Shown here one piece after another: positions 47,013 through 59,590 of a DNA stretch of 64,000 nucleotides (the first letter of the stretch is position 1; each line of letters opens with the position of its first letter). The stretch is from contig JACGCN010000001.1 in the NCBI GenBank assembly GCA_014905825.1, forward strand, positions 1,178,001 to 1,242,000. The letters run 5' to 3'. The position numbers and the translations under genes are program-made. The notes under the pieces were generated by a model. That model had not been told where the DNA came from, searched no databases, and saw only the letters and a list, made by a program, of their open reading frames with translations. This DNA is from Lyophyllum atratum (lineage: Eukaryota; Basidiomycota; Agaricomycetes; Agaricales; Lyophyllaceae).

Positions 47013-47772
47013 ATTTAATCTGGATACATGGTAAGCTGTCGTCAGATTCGCCAGGCTGGTGAACGCACAACTCTTCACGCCGAGGCTCAGGAGACCACTT
47101 CATATCGTAATCATTCGCTATTTTCGCGAGGCCAGCATCGAGAGCCTCAACTGACGGAGGTGGTGCTGCTACTGCCTGGATAGCAATAGGGGCTACACGA
47201 TTGTCGTGGTTTTGAGCTGCGGAATGTGCGAAGGCCGGGCCGAGACGCTGAATTATCAGGTCACTGACAGTTCTAAGGTCTGACGAGCGTCAATCGAATA
47301 CCAATGTAGTAGATTAGCCTTGAGCACCTCTACAGTCCACATGAGGAGCTGAAAATATGATAGTAGAAGCAGCCTCCATGACAATGGGGGTGGGCGAAGC
47401 ACTTCCCAACGATTAAGGATTGGCGCACGGTTCGCATTATGTTGAACCAACACACCTCTGATCCAGTTCGTTGAAATGCTCAAGCAATTGTCCGATATGC
47501 ATTCCTAGCACCTCCATTAAGTCTCCTAATGCGTCGTCTTGCAACAGTCTCTGGGCTTTTGCTCGTGCCAACCCAATATTACGCTGCTGTAACAGATTGG
47601 CAATATCTCGTCGAGTGATAGCGCCTTCAGAGTCCTTTTTTTCTTGCAATTGTCCAAGCCTCAGGCTTGTAAGTCTGAGTTGCGCCTACAATTCTCATTT
47701 TAATGACGGAAGACATCATAAGGGATGTCCACGAACCTTGACGGACGCTGGCTCCCACTTTACACTCGCCAT
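46993..47772 (-). CDS. IST1: Ist1 ESCRT-III-associated protein
   Basis: Binds Vps4 and ESCRT-III in endosomal sorting and membrane abscission. Start MASVKWEPASVKAQLRLTSL at 47772 after a clean first intron. The Ist1 core is QLQEKKDSEGAITRRDIANL, LQQRNIGLARAKAQRLLQDD, LGDLMEVLGMHIGQLLEHFN, ASTIIFSAPHVDCRDLRTVS and LIIQRLGPAFAHSAAQNHDN, ending in PPPSVEALDAGLAKIANDYD and a short tail to a stop at 46993. Exons join in frame with no repair. No C-terminal MIT-interacting motif (as in animal IST1) was identified. The final 20 bp overlap the start of the TBC gene in another frame on the same strand. Confidence 0.9.
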
Positions 47773-48234
47773 AGTTAATTACAAGTCCTAATGACCTCGC
47801 TAGGATCCACGTCAGTACTGGAGAAGGCTTTGGGGTCGACTCTCCATTCAGGAGACGAAACTTGAAACCACCGGCAAATAAAACACTGCCACTGGCCATC
47901 ACTTCCATTCGGTCAGGTGACTCACGGTGTGCTGAACCCGTTCTGATTCATCATGACGGTTCCAGCTGTGTGTTTCCGACAAAAGCTATACTTAGAAGAC
48001 AGCAATATGTCAACCTGTAACACGTACGTAGGAACTGCCGCCCAACGTTTACAAGCTGCAAAGGGTTCATCGCGAAATAGGCGAGATAGTAGAATTCTGC
48101 ATATTGTTATCACAAGTACACAATATAGTGCTATATCTTAGTTTGACATCATAGTTCCAAAACTGCTCGAATGCGATGGCGTTCGCTGAGCGAATGAATA
48201 TCGAGTTTTCTAGTAGTGGAAAGCCGGGAGAGGT
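47773..48234. promoter_or_regulatory. Intergenic region 5' of IST1
   Basis: 462 bp between the IST1 start and the stop of the next minus-strand gene. It should hold the IST1 promoter. No gene content was recognised. Confidence 0.35.
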
Positions 48235-49417
48235 TTAGATAGCCTCGCGGGAACAACCTTCACACTCTCGGGATGATTGCCTTCCAGGTATGAGGACTTT
48301 CTGGTAGATTGGGAGTAGCGGCTGCTCCCAGAAACATTCGAAAGGTGCTCCAAATTCGATGTATGGCGGGGGAACTGAGGTTCTTGAAGGGGTGTTCTGT
48401 TTCATATTCGGTGTTGGCAACCGACACTCAACGATATTCTCTTCGTCGGCAACGATGAGAGATTTCGAGGCTGATATACGCCGCCGCCAAACCATGAGAG
48501 CTAGACCAGATCCGTAAACCAGGACTAGTCGCAAAGTGAGTGAGTCGGTCTACTGGTAAGGGTGTCACAGCCAAATTCTTACAGAGAACGGGGATCAGCC
48601 AACTAGCAATCAAAATGTATGCAATGATGAGTTTGCATACACCCTCTTGATCAGGATCTTCAGGAGAATCAGCTTGTCGATATCGAGCAGACAGTCCGTC
48701 TGTCTCACCTTGCGATACGCATTTAAACCTTGGATACCAATAGGCAAATGCACCAGCGGTGCCTGATTTGGCCTAGAGTCAATAGACAGTCTGATGATGA
48801 TGGGTTGTACTCAGCTTACCTATATGTACCATAAGGAGGAACATGATCCGAGCAGCATCTAGCCATGGTCTAAAGGCCACTATTAACCTGCGATACATGA
48901 GTTTGATGCAAGATAAAGGTCGACTTGTGTGAGATATCCTCACAGGATAAGTAACATAACAGCACTAATCGTATGTGTTACAAGCATTATCAGGATGAGG
49001 GATCCTGGTGTGCAACACAGGTGTCAGTTTTGGTAGATGGGTCTAATTGATCGTGAAGACATACGTTCAGAGACATCCAACACCTCCCATTGGGAGAATA
49101 GCACAATGCATAATAGGATCGCCCACAAAAGGCATGCAAGAGAAAGACAGCCTAAAACGCAACGTGTGTGATGTTAAAACGACTGTCAAAAAAGTCAAAG
49201 TCTCATCGAAACTCACCCAAGGCGATAGCCCGAGCTTTTAGAAATACAGTTGAAAATTGCATGATGGAAAGCCCGTTCCACACTTCGTAAATTAATAGAT
49301 ACTTGTATAGTCGTTCAAAGTTCCGGCCAGTCGATCTTCCTGAGAACGCTGTGGCGAGTCCTTCTGAACGCTGAGGACGTCGTGAAGGATGAGGTTGGAC
49401 GTGAAAGACATTGGCAT
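48235..49417 (-). CDS. Fungal four-helix membrane protein, paralogue of the gene at 20821-22489
   Basis: The suggested start is MPMSFTSNLILHDVLSVQKD at 49417, with a soluble ~40-residue N-terminus joined by a GT-AG intron to TM1. TM1 is RAIALGCLSLACLLWAILLC. TM2 is SLILIMLVTHTISAVMLLIL. RPWLDAARIMF is the loop shared with the paralogue. TM3 is AARIMFLLMVHIG. A Cys-containing loop (YWYPRFKCVSQGETDGLSAR) follows, then TM4 LIIAYILIASWLIPVLCLVL and a ~90-residue cytoplasmic tail. Function unknown. The N-terminal exon is uncertain because an overlapping frame (49203-49553) is also open. One junction near 48750 appears shifted by one base. Confidence 0.5.
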
Positions 49418-49654
49418 CTTCTTTGAGGTTTATAAGGATCCCAGGTTTGGTGGACAAAGAGAAAGCTTGTTGGCAAGACGTCACCAAACAATTGCCACTA
49501 GACAACAATGGTTCAACCGAAGTAGACACTAAAGTGACATATTTCCTGATCAACGTCCCTATTGATTAACATGATCCGTGGCCCTACATTCCCTTACATT
49601 TCCCTGGAAGAGCATAGTAGATCCGAGTTGTAATTGCGAGCACAAATTAGTAGA

Positions 49655-50931
49655 TCACTTTCTACCCTTATTCAATTTCTTTTTTACATTTTTCGCTTCC
49701 AACTCAAATCTACTTCTCTTCTTCGTCCGCTCGATGGGTTCCTCTTCTTCAACACTATCTCGTTTTCGAACGCCTTCCCGACGACTTCGTTCAAGCAGGT
49801 CAGCTTTCTTAGCCCGCTGTCTGAGCTCGTCGTAACCATCTCCCTTTCCACCAATGACTCCTCTGTGATGGACTCTCTCCACACTTCGTAAGACGTCACC
49901 AAACTCGTCTTCCAGTCCTCCCGCTCTACGACGATGCTTTCCCCCACCGCCAGCCAAGCTCCCGCCCAATGCCAGGTCTTCTTCATCCCGAGCCCGTCTC
50001 TTGGCATCGCTCTTTTTCATGACCACTCTCGAGAAGTTCTCCTCTTCAAAATCATTCAATCGTTTCAGATATGCAGCACGCCCAGAGGCCAGAGACGGGG
50101 TAGATCCAAGACCGGAGGTGGACTCGGTATGAGGGCGAGAGGGATCGGATGATAAAGAAGCAAGAGCCGACGGAAGAGGAGGGCGCTCTTTTCTCAATTG
50201 TGATTTCGACTTTTCGGTGTAAGGAACAGGAGCGACACGCGGAGGACGGTACAGTCCGTCATTAAATGTTTCATCATGAGCATCATGATTAACGCGGTAT
50301 GATGAACCTTCTCGTGATGCTTTAGTAGCAGCGTTAAGAGTCTCGTCGTTGTCCACGAGATTGTTGGGATTGGGACGGAATGCCAGTGGGTCTATTGAAT
50401 CAGAAAAAAAGTTAGTCTCCAAACATAGGAAAACGGACCAAACGCACCATCGATAGTGCTCACACTTTTCCCTGGCTCCTCAGCGATTCTCAAGAGTTTT
50501 TCGATCTGATAGCGCATTCGCGTTTCCAGCGCCCGTATTTTTTCAAGAACTACTCGGCTCTCCACCATGGAGTCCACGAGATCACCTGCGCCACTTCCAC
50601 GAGAAGACCGTTCTAGAACACTGAAAAGTTGACCAGGGCGGGAATGGCCGCTCAACGGATGACCAACGGCACGACGGGAGGAGACAAGCACGAGAGAGTT
50701 CAAGTACGATAGCAGCAAGTGATGCTTGAGTGAAAGCAGGGATATTCCATCCTTGGACTCCAAAGATCTTGGGCTTGAGAAATAAAAAGACAATGAGCTG
50801 GGCTTTTGATCACTTGACAGATCGACAAACTTTTGTCTGATCATATTGATAGCTTCACGGACGGAGGACATACTCGCCGATATGTCATCTACGACCTGAG
50901 AAAATTGGAGCGGCTCCGTGTGAACCTCCAT
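49655..50931 (-). CDS. LCP5: Lcp5 / neuroguidin-like U3 snoRNP protein
   Basis: Sas10/Utp3/C1D-family protein of the small-subunit processome, needed for early 18S rRNA cleavages. Two exons (50448-50931, 49655-50391) give 406 residues with no repair. The N-terminal helical domain runs from FSQVVDDISASMSSVREAIN through SLLSLKHHLLLSYLNSLVLV to VVLEKIRALETRMRYQIEKL. The middle has PLAFRPNPNNLVDN, then YRPPRVAPVPYTEKSKSQLR and KERPPLP. The C-terminus is charged (NFSRVVMKKSDAKRRARDEE) and ends in RFELEAKNVKKKLNKGRK, a likely nucleolar signal. It diverges from the T5orf172 gene. Confidence 0.9.
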
Positions 50932-51295
50932 TCCTGGAGGGAAACAAATTAGTAAATGTCATATTTAGCAGGCGGGGACATGGAAAGAAATCAGTTAACG
51001 GTTTTCTAGGCCGCCGCTTGGTAAGCGTAGTGCGTGGCATCAACAGTGTCAGAGCCCAGTGCGTTTCATCCGAATAAAAGTTGACAGAAAATGCAGAAGG
51101 AGGAACTTACTAGAGATTGTTGTGAACGTAAAGAGAGTGGGGGCATTTTTTCATTTTTCAACCCAGATTTTTGATCTGGCTTTATATGGCCACGTGGTCC
51201 GTCAGGTGATAATATAATCGAGATCGATCCATCATTGGTCGGTAATTCTGATCGTTGTTCACAGCCCCCGCGGCTACAAACGATCCTTAGTCGCC
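50932..51295. promoter_or_regulatory. Divergent intergenic region, LCP5 / T5orf172 gene
   Basis: 364 bp between divergent start codons, so both promoters lie here. No further feature was recognised. Confidence 0.35.
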
Positions 51296-52933
51296 ATGTC
51301 TTCGACGAAAGGGAAAGCGAAACGGTTCATCTACAAGTTGCTCGACTCGTTTGAGGTATGTGGTTTTTTTTATGCCACTTCGGTCTAAAGATCTCGTCTA
51401 TGTAGAATAATGAACAGAGCACAGATCCACATCTACCTCCCCCAAACTCGACGACCACCAACGCCCATTCCACACCGAACTTAAACCTCGTTGACACTGA
51501 ACTCGTTCAATCATTTGATGCCCTAGCACTATCCAACTCATACCGGCATCATTCAGATCCAAACTTTGTGGGTGGCTTCAATCCAGGGTACAGGCCCGCA
51601 AATCAGGCATATGTCCCAAGCCCTCCTTCTACATCCGTTTCGCCTCAGAGGCCCAACATTTCAATAACGCAGTCGAGCCAAACCCCAGTGTTACCTCAGC
51701 GCTCGCCACCAATGCCAGTGCCCAACCCAAGCGCTCAGTCTTTAACAATGCAAATGGCTCTCCGGCCCGAGGGACAGCATGTCACATCTTCCGCTGGCCC
51801 TCCACGCCCACATTCAGCTTCTGTGCTATCTTCTTACTCCGAACTTTCATTCGCAACGTCTCCTTCCTCTAGTGACCGCCCAAATGCTTCCAGTCCAACC
51901 AAACCCAAGAGACTTCGCGCATCATCTACGCCAGTCAACTCGTTAGCTTCATCGTCGCGACAACAATGTGCAGGTGTCACCAAGGCAGGTAAACGATGCA
52001 CACGTCTAGTCAAATCAGGCACAGCGTTTCTACAGGCACAGAATGACGCTGAAGATGGGGATTCCCCAGTCGAAGTCTTCTGTTTCCAACATACGAAAGA
52101 GTTACTTGGGCCAAGCGGTTATTACGCAAGAAAGGACGGGAAGTGGGTTGATTTCGAAGGCAATTCATACTTTCTTGTCACGCTCCTCCAGCCTCGCTGA
52201 TGCATTTCTCTAGAATGGATCCCTAGTCACCTCCAGGCTGATACTCAAGTTGCACTACGCGTAGAGATGGAGAAGGCCAGATCACAGTCAGATGTCCCTG
52301 GCTATATCTATACCTTCGAGATACGTGGTATGTTGCCCTGAACAATCCTTGCGGAGTTTCCGAAAAAAACTGTCTTTCATCATTATTTCCAGACACAGGG
52401 GTCACAGACACCATTAAACTCAAAGTTGGAAGGGCGGTAAACCTTATCAAACGAATTGATCAATGGGGGAAACAATGTGGTTCCAAAGAGCAGGTTCTGA
52501 GAGGCTGGTATCCGGGAACAGTCGAGCCAGATGACAATCCTAGCGAAGGCAGCCTTATGAAAGGGCGCGTAAAGGCAGGTGGAAAAGGTCCCTGGTGCCA
52601 TCGAATGGGTAAGAGTCCCATTGTTCTCTTGCGTTCCGACCAACTGATATGTGAACAGAGCGGCTTGTCCATCTGGAGCTCGCTGATTTAGCCGCTACAG
52701 GTATATACCTCGATCCAGCATGGCCGAAAGTCGGGCCTCAGGCCATCAGCTCCATCTCAACAAGCGCAACCAGCGGGACAGGCAAAAGCGAGCCCTGCGG
52801 AGATTGCGGAAGCATTCATAAAGAGATTTTCGAATTTAAACGACTGAAAGGACGTCGTAAAGGGAAAGAATGGGAGTCTATAGTCCTACCAGTGATTCTG
52901 AAATGGGGCACTTTTGTGGATCAATGTGTTTGA
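51296..52933 (+). CDS. T5orf172/DUF1766-domain protein (GIY-YIG-like)
   Basis: Function unknown; the domain belongs to the GIY-YIG nuclease-like superfamily and is found in fungal Mug113-type proteins. Start MSSTKGKAKRFIYKLLDSFE. A ~200-residue Ser/Pro-rich region follows. Next is a Cys-rich block RQQCAGVTKAGKRCTRLVKS with Cys and His in EVFCFQHTKELLG, which may bind zinc. The domain core is VPGYIYTFEIR, then TIKLKVGRAVNLIKRIDQWG, CHRMERLVHLELADLAATGI and a Cys-x-x-Cys-type GEPCGDCGSIHKEIFEFKRL-like segment (here preceded by Lys-Ser). The Y-I-Y and K-V-G-R positions correspond to GIY-YIG motifs. One intron uses a GC donor (52160-52161). Exons otherwise join in frame. Confidence 0.8.
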
Positions 52934-53247
52934 GTGTCGGATTTGTTGCTGACAACGGACCTGGATATCGTATGTCTAAATGTTGTACTTAAACAATGTT
53001 CATTGTGCATAATATGATATCGTCGAAATGGGCCGAATTGGGACGACTGTCACGCGACAACATATAATGGTATCACGTGATCGCGTCGTTTGTGTTTCAA
53101 ATTGAAATTGAAATTCATTGTCATTGTCAATGTGCGAGTACAATGGGGCCAGAGACAGTTATAAGGCCCCCCATGGCCACCATTCTACCCTTTCCAGTCC
53201 ACCCTACGCCCATCGCATCGAACTTTGACCTACGTATCCCTCTCCTT
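52934..53247. promoter_or_regulatory. Intergenic region
   Basis: 314 bp upstream of the cupredoxin gene, with a short degenerate run of AAATTG/TCATTG units at 53095-53135. No coding feature was recognised. Confidence 0.35.
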
Positions 53248-54522
53248 ATGCAACCTTATCTCCTTTTCATTGCAATTTCTGGCATCGCGCTATCTGTCGT
53301 TCGGGGAGCGAACATAGATGTTACTGTTGGAGGACCTGGCATCCTGAAATATAGTCCAGAGCTTTGTTGTACGTTCACTGCTTACATCTTACTACTCCTC
53401 GTGTAACAACGGTTCTCCGTTCAAGAATGCAAATCCTGGCGATGTTGTTAGGTTCCTCTTTAAGCAGAAAAACCACACTGCTAGTACTCAGTCGAGTTTT
53501 AGAAACCCCTGTGCCCGCGCAGAAGATGGCTTTGACTCTGGCTTGTATGTAACTTCTCTGCAGTAGTCTCCTGTTTTCTTTGGCCAACTGGATGCTCTCA
53601 TAGTGTCCCAATTCCAGATACACAAAACAGTGACTTCCCCATTGCTCAGTTGACAGTCATCGATACTTCTCCAATTTGGGTCTACTGCCGTCAGGCCAAC
53701 CATTGTCAACAAGGCATGGTGTTCGCTGTCAATCCTGGAGATAAATTTGCTGCTTTCCAAGCAGCTGCCACTGGTGGCACCCCTCCCTCGTCAAGCACAA
53801 CATCCTCAGCCTCCGTATCTGTAGTCACGGTGACTGCTACGGTCACTGTCTCTGGACACCCCATCACCACTACTTATGGTTCCTACCCTGGTTCTTCTGC
53901 GCCTACAACTGCAGCGTCGACGGATCACAAAGTCATCGTCGGAGGACCTGGAAAACTTGTATACGATCCGTCGAATATAACAGCTCAAGCTGGTGATACA
54001 ATTACATTCGAGTTTCGCCAGAAGAACCATACTGCCACAGCGAGCTCTTTCGCTGCTCCTTGTCGTGCTCTATCGTTGACCTCTGCTACCGGAGAAGCCG
54101 GTTTTGATTCTGGATTGTGAGTCATACGAGTATAAATTGTAGAGAGCTACGTCTTCTAACACAGTTTACAGCATAGCTGTTGCAGACAATGCGACAACAT
54201 TTCCGATGTATACGGTCAGGGTTAATGACGTAGGTTTCAACGATGTCTGCTTTGAAGACTATATCCTAATCACGAAATGTAGACTAAACCTATTTGGGTG
54301 TACTGCCGGCAAGCTAACCACTGCGGGCAGGGCATGGTCTTCTCCTCCAATGCCATCGAGTCGGGGCCTAACAACTTCGCTGCATTCAAAGCCAAGGCCA
54401 TCCAGGTGAATGGCACAACGTCCGCTCCACCTAGCAACACTGCCTTGCAGCCACGTTCTGGTCTGGGTGAAATTATTTTGATCACGTTTGCGGGACTTCT
54501 TGGGCTTTACCTTCGATTTTAA
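53248..54522 (+). CDS. Cell-surface protein with two cupredoxin-like domains
   Basis: Secreted fungal serine-rich cupredoxin-like protein, probably GPI-anchored. The signal peptide is MQPYLLFIAISGIALSVVRG. Domain 1 begins ANIDVTVGGPGILKYSPEL and has GDVVRFLFKQKNHTASTQSS and IWVYCRQANHCQQGMVF. Domain 2 repeats this: HKVIVGGPGKLVYDPSNITA, GDTITFEFRQKNHTATASSF and IWVYCRQANHCGQGMVF. In both, His of KNHT and Cys and His of VYCRQANHC are the candidate copper ligands; the downstream Met lies in QGMVF. A Thr/Ser/Val-rich linker joins them. The C-terminus is hydrophobic (GEIILITFAGLLGLYLRF), fitting a GPI signal. One base near 53364 may be extra. Role unknown; relatives are often expressed in fruiting or host contact. 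Confidence 0.85.
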
Positions 54523-54777
54523 AGCTTCAAGGTTTATATAGGGCTCGTTATTTTCATTAAAGCGATGTATTATTATGGCGGGATCATAGCATAGCAAAAC
54601 CTATCTACTTCTTATAACTTAGTCACTATAGTACTCCCTATTCACGTTGAATGTACTCTCTACGCTTTCAAATTCTGTCCTATCAACTTCACGTTATGTA
54701 ATGGCGACACTACACACCGTAACAACTCCAAAGCCTGTTATAAACCTGATCTTACTTTCCACAATCTTACTTTCGAA

Positions 54778-55316
54778 ATGGAAGGTCTTGGCCACATACA
54801 AGATGCTGTTCCAAGCCAAGGAAGTCCACAGGTAACAGGCGATGAGGAGGCCAAACGTGCACAAGAGGAGCAAACGAGACGAGACCTGATGTCGAAAGTA
54901 TTGGATCCTGCAGCAAGAGAAAGGTGTATGTCTGAGAAGTTTTGTGCGCACGCGATCTGCTGATTCCTCGTTTCCGGATGTATGGTTACAGTATCGCGAA
55001 TTGCGTTAGTGAGCCCTGATCGATCGAAACAAATTGAAGGGATTTTGTTGAGAATGGCGCAATCGGGGCAGTTGCGAGGAAGGGTCACAGAGAACCAGCT
55101 CATCGAGCTACTTGAACAGGTACGCGACGTTTGTGAATTTTCAATTATTGTACTGACTCGTATAATTGATCAAGATGGAGGAAGTGCAGGGAACGAAAAG
55201 AGTGAAAGGATCTACTATCGTGGTGCGTCTCGTGCGTGAACACTCGAGTGACGCTAACGGTGGCTGTTCCTCAGTATCAAAGGAGAAAGGACCTGGACGA
55301 CGACTTCGACTTCTGA
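54778..55316 (+). CDS. PDCD5: PDCD5-like protein
   Basis: Small helical protein of the PDCD5/TFAR19 family, implicated in chaperonin (CCT) regulation and cell death in animals. Four exons: the first from MEGLGHIQDAVPSQGSPQVT, then GDEEAKRAQEEQTRRDLMSK and VLDPAARER; next LSRIALVSPDRSKQIEGILL and RMAQSGQLRGRVTENQLIEL; then MEEVQGTKRVKGSTIV; finally YQRRKDLDDDFDF. This is the full family order with its acidic C-terminus. The N-terminus is shorter and poorly matched to the usual ELEAIR-type helix, so a missed upstream exon is possible. The donor at GT-ATGT (54927) gives the in-frame ERLSR junction. Confidence 0.88.
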
Positions 55317-55420
55317 CAGTCCTACTTCCCCGTTTATATACATGGAGCGCTTGGCTGAGCCCTAAGTCAAACTGTAGATATGCAAGTGAAAGCGACTTCG
55401 CCACGGAGCCCACGAGCGTG

Positions 55421-58400
55421 TTAAGGTCGCCAATTTGAGGTATAACTGTGCAAGTTGCCCGAAAGAGTGTCACTGGTGGTTTGCGAGATGGGGTAAGCAG
55501 GAGAGGCTGTGCGACCTAGGGCAGGTGTCCCCATGGTATCAAGAGGTGGAGGTGGTTTGAAATTCTGATTACGAGGTACTCAGAATGATTGGCACATCAA
55601 GAGAGATGGAAACTTACATAGAGTCGGCCTTCGGTATAAAGTTCCTCTAGTTTCTGATCAAAGGTACCCGCTTCTTCAAACTGATGATATGCCTTGTAAA
55701 GGCTGAGAGCCGATCGTGCGTCCTCGATAGAGTCGTGTGTGTCCATTTGGATATGTTCATGAAGCACGAACCAAGAAAGGAAACGTAACGATAATCGACG
55801 CTGACGTGCCTTGAGAAAATAGAGATCCACTGTATCAATGACCTGCTCAGGAGGCACATATATGTCTGTAGCGCTGAGTTGCAAAAAGCGTTCAACACCT
55901 TGTTCTCACCGGGACTCACTGATGATGCGGAAATCTTTGGAGAGCCCGTGTCCAATGAATATACAACCGCGATCCACTAGAAGGCGCAGTTTTTTGTAAA
56001 CAAGTTTCAGAGGGGTTAGGGTATAGCGGGAAAGGTGAGGATCCAGATCGCCGACTACGATAAGGTTGGTCAGGTGTGAATTGCGCCAAAAGAAGAAAGC
56101 AAACAGAGCGCACATTTGATCCCTGAAAACTCTGTTAAATAGTCCACAATGACCTCACTCGTGTGAATGTGGTCATCAATGAACGGGAGTCCCTGCTTTG
56201 GACCGTCGCCCCGCAGGACGGAGACTCTTGCCAAACTCAACCGTGCCGGTCTGAGGACTTTGTTTGTGCCATCAGAGCGGAACTCTGTCTCTTCCTGCAC
56301 AGCAGATGAGTCTCACTATTCCATTAAATACCGATGAGTATCACACCTGTTGCATTGATACGAATTCAGCATCAATCGCGACCAATGTTCCTGGGCGAGG
56401 TAGCTCTTCTGGTCGTAAGAATTCGTGCTTTATGAAACGGGGATCGCGATTCCTAAAAAACCTTCAGCGATCGGTCAAGAAAAAGGAAAACGGAACATAC
56501 AAGGCAATTGACGTATCATGGCTCAAAATGCTTTCATCAATCTTGCTAGGGAGATCAGTATAGTCGAGATCACGCAAGTCAACCCGCTCGTAGTAAATGA
56601 TAGCCGGCACCTCGATGAAGTTCTCTTAAGACTGTAGATGATTCAAAACGAGGTCACCGACCTTCCACTTGTCTGGGAAGCTCAAAGCTTCCTCCTCGGA
56701 AATGTTTCGTACCACGAAGTCGTTGAACAAAAACCATGGACTTTTCAGATCAGCTCTCCCTTCAGCTTCTGGGACTAAAGTACAAGTAAGGGTCGATACC
56801 AGGATAGGACGTCTTCCCATACCTTTGACGATGGCCACTAGGTGCGAATGTTTGTCTTTGGACATTATTTGGACAATAAGAGACTGAAAAGGACGTGTGA
56901 GGCTCCATTAAAAACATAGGGCATGTTCGACATACCCTGATTGAATATCCAGCGCCTATGGGATCGTCTATTCCGTCAACCTGGCCATGTAGTTCGATCT
57001 GAGGTTTTAGGAACGTTTGTCCCCGGGCGTCAAGCCATAAGGCCAGATTGTCGTCATTATAAATACAAGCATTGATGGCCAAAATTGGTGGCAAGTCGCG
57101 TGACGGAATAGAACGACGGGATGAAAAACTCGTGAAGTGTTTGCAATGTTGGCAAGTTGCTTTATGTGTAATTTGGCGTAGCAAGGAATGGCGGAGGATG
57201 CTCATGAAATCTGACACCGGTGATGGTTCATTTGAAGGTACCTGAAAGATGTGTCAGGGATAAAAGAGTGAGAAATGAAGACACAATAGACCTTTCGAGG
57301 GTACGTCAAGTCAATGATGTGGGTCATATTATCCTTCTCCCGAACCGATCCGCAACTCGAGCAAGTTATGAGGGTCTTCCCGTCAATCCCGAGTAGCTGT
57401 GTAACAGGCGCAGCCGAGAGCGAATGCAGATTGAGCTGAGGCAGAGACTTGCTCAGCAGTGAGGGGTTCTTCGGGAAAGTGTTCCCTTCAGAGCTCAGGT
57501 GATCGATCAAGAAACGATGAAATATCTGGATTTTATGGGCGTAATCGACCTCCGCTCCATCCCTCCCGTAGTCGATGAGTTCAATAGCATTCGAAGCTGC
57601 GGTAACGTCAGACTTTGCGACACTCTGAAGAACGACGTGTCGCACCTTGCGCCAAGACTCCGACTGTCTTGCAGAAATTGCTTGATTGACAATTAATCCC
57701 TCTTGCATCTTCTAACATACGCACTACAAAGCCTAACTCGCAGAGTAGACAATGCTCACGAGGACAGTTCGTCGTGATATGAGATTTTGCCAAGATCCGA
57801 ATGGGTGGATTATAATGCATGACCTGCAAAACGGGATTTGTGTAGGAGTTAAGAATATGAGTTTCCAGTCCGCTGTATTCAGTCTTATTATAAAAACTGA
57901 ATAGACATTTAGTCGTTGTGATGAAAACCATGGTAGGGCTCGTACCCGAAATCAAAGTCTTCAACCCCGAATTTAGAATACTCGATTTCAACGCGACGGT
58001 ACATCCTTGGAACATCGGTATCTGAGTGGTCAAAGGTTGGAGTAACAGGATCCACCTGGAAAGAAATGCTCAGAAATCGACCAAGCGTTTTCCTGAATGA
58101 CCTACGTCTACTTTCCTTGACTTGCCACTTCGAAAACGTCCATTGTATTTCTGCGAATCGACAGTTACCATGTTGCGGCGCCCCTTCAACTCTCTGGGAA
58201 GAGCGGCATAAGCGACATTGTCTTTGACCTTCATTGTCTCTAACAGTTGAGGGGGAATTTTCGGCGGCGGGGGATATGTGGCATTCGATGGTACAAGCTG
58301 TGGTGTCCAAGCAGACAATAGCTGAGCATTGTAATAAGGAAGGCCCACAGTGTTTAACGGCCTGGTCAAACACTTTAATTCGTAAAAGGATGCGATGAGA

Positions 58401-59590
58401 GAAACACTTACGTCTCATCCTCCCAGGAAATTTCAGGTAATGGGGCCGGCGTATCAGCCCACTCGACAGGTTGGCCATCAAATCCGTTGAAAGGGACATC
58501 AGCGACATCCTCCGCTTGAGTCAGAAGATGGATAACGCCTTCAGCGTCGCCGAAAGCCATGTATGCCGCTGTTGCCGAGATCGAACATGAAGTAATGTGG
58601 GACGCCAAATCAAGCTGACAGCCCGAATCAAATCAATGTGCAAAAGAATTCGAACGGTCATACCTGATAAAACTCGCTAGCAGCAGCAGGATTCAGGATA
58701 TCTACGATGTTGATTAATCCTTGGTTTGAAATGGCTGCGATGGTCGAAGATCGCTTCGGAAGTACATGTATGAAGGCGGGTCCTGATGAGAATGGAATGG
58801 GCGGCAGAGATCGCAGAGTTCGAAGGTCATAGACTTTCACCAGAGGGTCAGGGTAGGGTCTTGACTGTCTGGTTGACATTAGTCCAAGCATACCAATTAG
58901 ATGATTGGATAGCCAAACCTTTCCCCAAGCCCGATAGTAAACACGAAATTACCTGTCGCCTCGAGTCCTTGAATCCCGTGTGAATGGGCTTTAACCAGAC
59001 TTTCTGCACCGCCCGGCCGACTTGAACTGGCACGAATGTCATGGGTGCGTAAGTATCCATCTACAGACCCAGACAACAACATGGAATGAGAGGACTGTAG
59101 CTGTGTGATGACAGATGGTGTTGTCGTCTGTCGAATAGTGGTTCCTGTCATGGAGTTTATGTACTGTAGTTCCATATCAGCAGTTGAGACTGCAACCACA
59201 TTGCTGTTCGGCGTGTTTGAGAAATTGGTTATATTCGATGGATGGCTATGATAGTTCAGCAGTTGAATTAAGTAGTCGGGCGGGATTCATCTAATCGCAC
59301 CAGTAAAACCATTTATTCATCCCACCCTTTGTCCATGTGCCAAGACCTTCGCCAGATACCCCAAGTGCTTTGACATGATTCTCTCCGGCAATAATTTTCT
59401 TTACTGCAAGACTCCCTCCTACCCGGAAGGACACACCCCGTATCCCGCGAGAACCGTAGAATCCGGTGATATCGCCAGTGTCGGTGCCTGCCCAAATAAC
59501 ATCCGATACGGGATCAAAGGAAAGGGCTGTAACAGATTGAGGAAATTCGGAAAGAGTTATGGGTGTAATTTGCCGGTAAGAAGTTGACAT
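55421..59590 (-). CDS. PAN2: Pan2 deadenylase catalytic subunit
   Basis: Catalytic subunit of the Pan2-Pan3 poly(A) nuclease that trims mRNA tails. Start [20 protein letters not shown] at 59590. The N-terminal beta-propeller includes [40 protein letters not shown] and [20 protein letters not shown]. The linker binds Pan3. The ubiquitin-hydrolase-like domain reads [20 protein letters not shown] where active enzymes have the catalytic Cys box, so it is a pseudo-protease. The C-terminal DEDDh exonuclease has [27 protein letters not shown] and [20 protein letters not shown], so all four acidic residues and the His are present. The tail ([17 protein letters not shown]) ends at 55421. It converges with PDCD5. 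Confidence 0.92.

Noticed and set aside
55141..55473. 110-codon minus-strand open frame opposite the end of PDCD5
   Set aside because: Its left part is antisense to PDCD5 exons and its right part is the real last exon of PAN2 read in another frame.
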